Source: Paenibacillus sp. JZ16 (GTDB lineage: Bacteria > Bacillota > Bacilli > Paenibacillales > Paenibacillaceae). Taken from it: a DNA stretch of 64,000 bases. The notes beneath the pieces were generated by a model that had not been told where the DNA came from, did not search any database, and worked only from the letters and a program-made list of their open reading frames with translations. Below, in pieces: positions 61,840 to 64,000 of the stretch (position 1 is its first letter; each line of letters begins with the position of its first letter). A program made the translations under genes and the position numbers. The stretch lies in contig NZ_CP017659.1 in assembly GCF_015326965.1 (NCBI RefSeq), positions 5,584,001 through 5,648,000 on the forward strand, given 5' to 3'.

Positions 61840-62793
61840 ATGGAACGAGCAACATCTTTAGCATCCGAAATACCTGTTCGCAAAAAGCCATTTCGCAAGC
61901 GCTGGGACTCTCCCCTTGCAGGTTATCTGTTTATTTCCCCTTGGCTGATTGGATTTCTGGCGTTGACAGCCTATCCGATGCTGTTGTCCTTGTACTATTC
62001 CTTCACAAATTACACCCTCATGAGGCCGATCGAGTGGGTCGGCTTGGACAATTACGAGCGCATCATTACGGCGGACGACAAATTTGCTCAATCACTCAAG
62101 CTCACGTTTTATTATGTACTCGCCTCGGTGCCGCTGAAGCTAATTGCGGCGCTGATGGTTGCGCTCCTGCTAAAAAAGGCCGTGCGCGGGATATCCGTCT
62201 ATCGAACGGCCATTTATTTCCCTTCCTTGATCGGGGCGAGCATCGCGGTTTCCCTGCTATGGAAAAATATTTTCGGCGTGGACGGCTTCTTCAACCAAGT
62301 GCTTGGATTCTTCGGAATTCCCGGAACGGGCTGGGTCACGAACCCGGATACCGCATTATGGTCTCTGATTGGTTTGTCGGTATGGCAATTCGGCTCATCG
62401 ATGGTTATTTTCCTTGCCGGCTTGAAGCAGATCCCGAATGATCTGTATGAAGCCTCCGCGGTGGATGGCGCGGGCAAGCTAAAGCAATTTTTCAAAATCA
62501 CACTTCCTATGCTGTCGCCCACGTTATTCTTCAATCTCATTATGGGGGTCATTAACTCCTTCCAGATGTTTACGCCTGCTTACGTCATCACCGGCGGCGG
62601 GCCGATGAACTCTACCTATGTATATGCGTTATACCTATATGAACGGGCATTCAGCCGCTATCAGCTGGGTTATTCCTCTTCCTTGGCCTGGATCATGCTG
62701 ATATTGATTGTGGCTGCCGCCGTGATCATTAACCTGACGTCGAAATACTGGGTATTCTACGAATCCGAGAGCCAAGGAGGGAAAGGAAAATGA
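61840..62793 (+). CDS. Carbohydrate ABC transporter permease (MalF/LacF type)
   Basis: A 317-residue membrane protein with six helices. LAGYLFISPWLIGFLALTAY at the N-terminus is the typical first helix of MalF/UgpA-type permeases; the cytoplasmic EAA loop reads YEASAVDGAGKLKQFFKITL, then PMLSP, and contacts the ATPase. The downstream permease gene overlaps by 4 bp. No ATP-binding or substrate-binding gene is in view; a shared ATPase such as MsmX may serve, and the binding protein probably follows beyond the window. The sugar cannot be told. A hairpin masks its ribosome binding site. Confidence 0.9.
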   Translation: MERATSLASEIPVRKKPFRKRWDSPLAGYLFISPWLIGFLALTAYPMLLSLYYSFTNYTLMRPIEWVGLDNYERIITADDKFAQSLKLTFYYVLASVPLKLIAALMVALLLKKAVRGISVYRTAIYFPSLIGASIAVSLLWKNIFGVDGFFNQVLGFFGIPGTGWVTNPDTALWSLIGLSVWQFGSSMVIFLAGLKQIPNDLYEASAVDGAGKLKQFFKITLPMLSPTLFFNLIMGVINSFQMFTPAYVITGGGPMNSTYVYALYLYERAFSRYQLGYSSSLAWIMLILIVAAAVIINLTSKYWVFYESESQGGKGK

Positions 62794-63635
62794 CCAGACA
62801 CAAATGGAACCCCGTGATCCGCCATTCGGTCCTCATTATGTTCAGCTTGATTATGGTTTATCCGGTCGTTTGGTGGATTGGCGCTTCTCTGAAAACGAAC
62901 CAGGAGCTCAGTTCTCCGTCCATCTTCCCGTCCGTGCCTCAGTGGTCCAATTACACCAACGGATGGAACTCTGTTCCGGGATTCACCTTTACCGATTTCT
63001 ATTTGAATACCTTTTATTTAATTACGGCGGTGATCATTGTAACGGTGATTTCCTGTACGCTTGTTGCCTTCGGATTTGCAAGACTGGACTTTCCGCTTCG
63101 AGGCTTCTGGTTTTCCCTGCTCATGCTCACCCTGATGCTGCCGGGCCAAGTGCTCATCATTCCGCAGTATGCGATGTTCCACCAATTTGGTTGGGTCAAC
63201 ACCTACCTGCCGTTTATCGTGCCCCATGCATTAGCGGGAGGGGCGGGAGGAACCTTCTTCGTCTTCCTGCTCGTTCAATTCATACGCGGGATCCCGCGGG
63301 AGCTGGATGAATCGGCCAAGATCGACGGATGCAGCTGGTTCGGGATTTACTGGAGGATTGTAATGCCCTTGATGAAGCCTTCTATCGTGACGGTCATTAT
63401 CTTCTGCTTCCTATGGAACTGGGATGATTTCCTTGGTCATCTCCTGTACATTAATTCCGTCGACAAATATACGGTAGGCTTGGCTTTACGGATGATTAAC
63501 GATTCGCAAGGCGGCGCGGAATGGGGACAATTGCTCGCAATGTCGCTCGTATCCATTCTACCGGCTACATTGCTGTTTATCTTTGCCCAGAAATACTTTG
63601 TGGAGGGTGTGGCTACCACAGGACTAAAAGGGTAG
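62790..63635 (+). CDS. Carbohydrate ABC transporter permease (MalG/LacG type)
   Basis: A 281-residue partner permease with six helices. The EAA loop ELDESAKIDGCSWFGIYWRI, then VMPLMKP, is near residue 170, and the C-terminus FAQKYFVEGVATTGLKG is the standard ending of this family. The ATG overlaps the stop of the first permease. Together they form the membrane channel of a CUT1-type sugar importer. A terminator hairpin lies 34 bp after the stop, and then a sensor kinase gene begins. Confidence 0.92.
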   Translation: MTRHKWNPVIRHSVLIMFSLIMVYPVVWWIGASLKTNQELSSPSIFPSVPQWSNYTNGWNSVPGFTFTDFYLNTFYLITAVIIVTVISCTLVAFGFARLDFPLRGFWFSLLMLTLMLPGQVLIIPQYAMFHQFGWVNTYLPFIVPHALAGGAGGTFFVFLLVQFIRGIPRELDESAKIDGCSWFGIYWRIVMPLMKPSIVTVIIFCFLWNWDDFLGHLLYINSVDKYTVGLALRMINDSQGGAEWGQLLAMSLVSILPATLLFIFAQKYFVEGVATTGLKG

Positions 63636-63668
63636 TAGCTAGCCCTACCGATATATTATAAAATGAGG

Positions 63669-63712
63669 AAACATTGAGGCAGCGGTACGCCGCACAGCTT
63701 CAATGTTTTTTT
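63669..63712 (+). terminator. Rho-independent terminator
   Basis: AAACATTGA at 63669-63677 pairs with TCAATGTTT at 63700-63708, enclosing a second GC-rich pairing (GCGGTACGCCGC), followed by T7. Confidence 0.85.
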
Positions 63713-63746
63713 CTGATAGGAATGTAAAGCATGGAGGATGAGAATT

Positions 63747-64000
63747 ATGATCAATCCCTTCAAAAAATACCGGATCGATTCCCTGTTTATTATTTGCTTT
63801 GCAGGACTGATCACGATTGTGCTGGCGATCACGGTATGGACCAGTTATGTCATGACTTCGCGGGAATTGGCTGAAAACACGTCGTATTATCAAAAAAGAC
63901 TGCTCGAGGAGCTGAACAACGAAATTACGGGTCGCCTGACTTCGATCGAGCAGATATCGCTGACAACGTCCAGGGACAACGATTTACTTACGTTTCTGTC
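63747..64000 (+). CDS. Start of a membrane sensor histidine kinase (partial)
   Basis: The first 84 residues are in the window. MINPFKKYRIDSLFIICFAG, then LITIVLAITVWTSYVMTS is a cytoplasmic N-terminus and first transmembrane helix, followed by an extracytoplasmic coiled segment (LLEELNNEITGRLTSIEQIS) with cache-domain character. This is how YesM-type sensor kinases next to carbohydrate ABC transporters begin. GGAGG is nine bases before ATG 63747. The kinase core, a YesN-type response regulator and the sugar-binding protein would lie beyond the right edge; this part is inferred. Confidence 0.65.
   Translation, partial: MINPFKKYRIDSLFIICFAGLITIVLAITVWTSYVMTSRELAENTSYYQKRLLEELNNEITGRLTSIEQISLTTSRDNDLLTFL

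Overview
The window looks like a chromosomal segment of a facultatively anaerobic Paenibacillus-like Firmicute. The evidence is strong AGGAGG-type ribosome binding sites, Bacillales gene families (MenG, DUF4317, BlaI/M56, FtsX-type ABC permeases, a WXG100 protein, a YesM-like sensor start) and a stray 16S rRNA fragment whose bases match the Paenibacillus version of that stretch. I see no transposase, tRNA, complete rRNA gene, CRISPR array or prophage module.

Bases 1 to about 24,300 form an AT-rich defence island with visible decay. The left edge cuts a cyclase-like partial gene. It is followed by a relic of a reverse transcriptase and a shattered helicase C-terminus, and then by an intact type III restriction-modification pair (mod/res, 2070-7003). 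After two more broken genes and a MazG/PRA-PH-like pyrophosphohydrolase comes a first McrBC-like set: DUF3578-AAA ATPase, DUF2357/PD-(D/E)XK nuclease and a membrane-anchored Mrr nuclease (8981-14292). A canonical McrBC pair, with a PUA/EVE-like domain inserted inside the AAA module, lies at 21062-24261 behind a NERD-domain gene. Between the two sets sits a 5.9-kb block bounded by a 94-bp direct repeat that duplicates the 5' end of the NERD gene. The block carries an MqsR-like toxin with a chimeric MqsA/Panacea antitoxin behind duplicated palindromic operators, the 16S fragment, an XRE regulator and its decayed copy, a HEPN-like protein, a frameshifted SUKH gene and an XRE-TPR regulator.

Bases 24,300-27,100 encode secreted or membrane proteins, including a chitin-binding/crystallin/lysozyme-like exoenzyme. 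From 27,200 the sequence becomes more GC-rich and housekeeping in character. Hybrid cluster protein diverges from a two-gene pyruvate:ferredoxin-type oxidoreductase, with two Fnr/Rex-like palindromes between them. Then follow menG, a dihydrouridine synthase, a MetE-like protein, a giant HEAT-repeat protein coupled to an ABC-type ATPase, and a TetR-controlled operon (NCS1 permease, DUF917, hydantoinase) behind a perfect 18-bp palindrome.

Bases 46,000-64,000 are mixed accessory genome: DUF4317 and a duplicated relic of its 3' end, an MBL-fold hydrolase opposite an Lrp regulator, a MacB-like ABC exporter, a BlaI/M56 pair, an ECF-like sigma factor, an oxidoreductase, a WXG100 toxin candidate with an HEIVGH motif plus a probable immunity gene, a P-loop kinase-like gene, a lipoprotein gene joined out of frame to a leaderless Cu/Zn superoxide dismutase, and the start of a sugar ABC transporter/sensor kinase operon that runs off the right edge.
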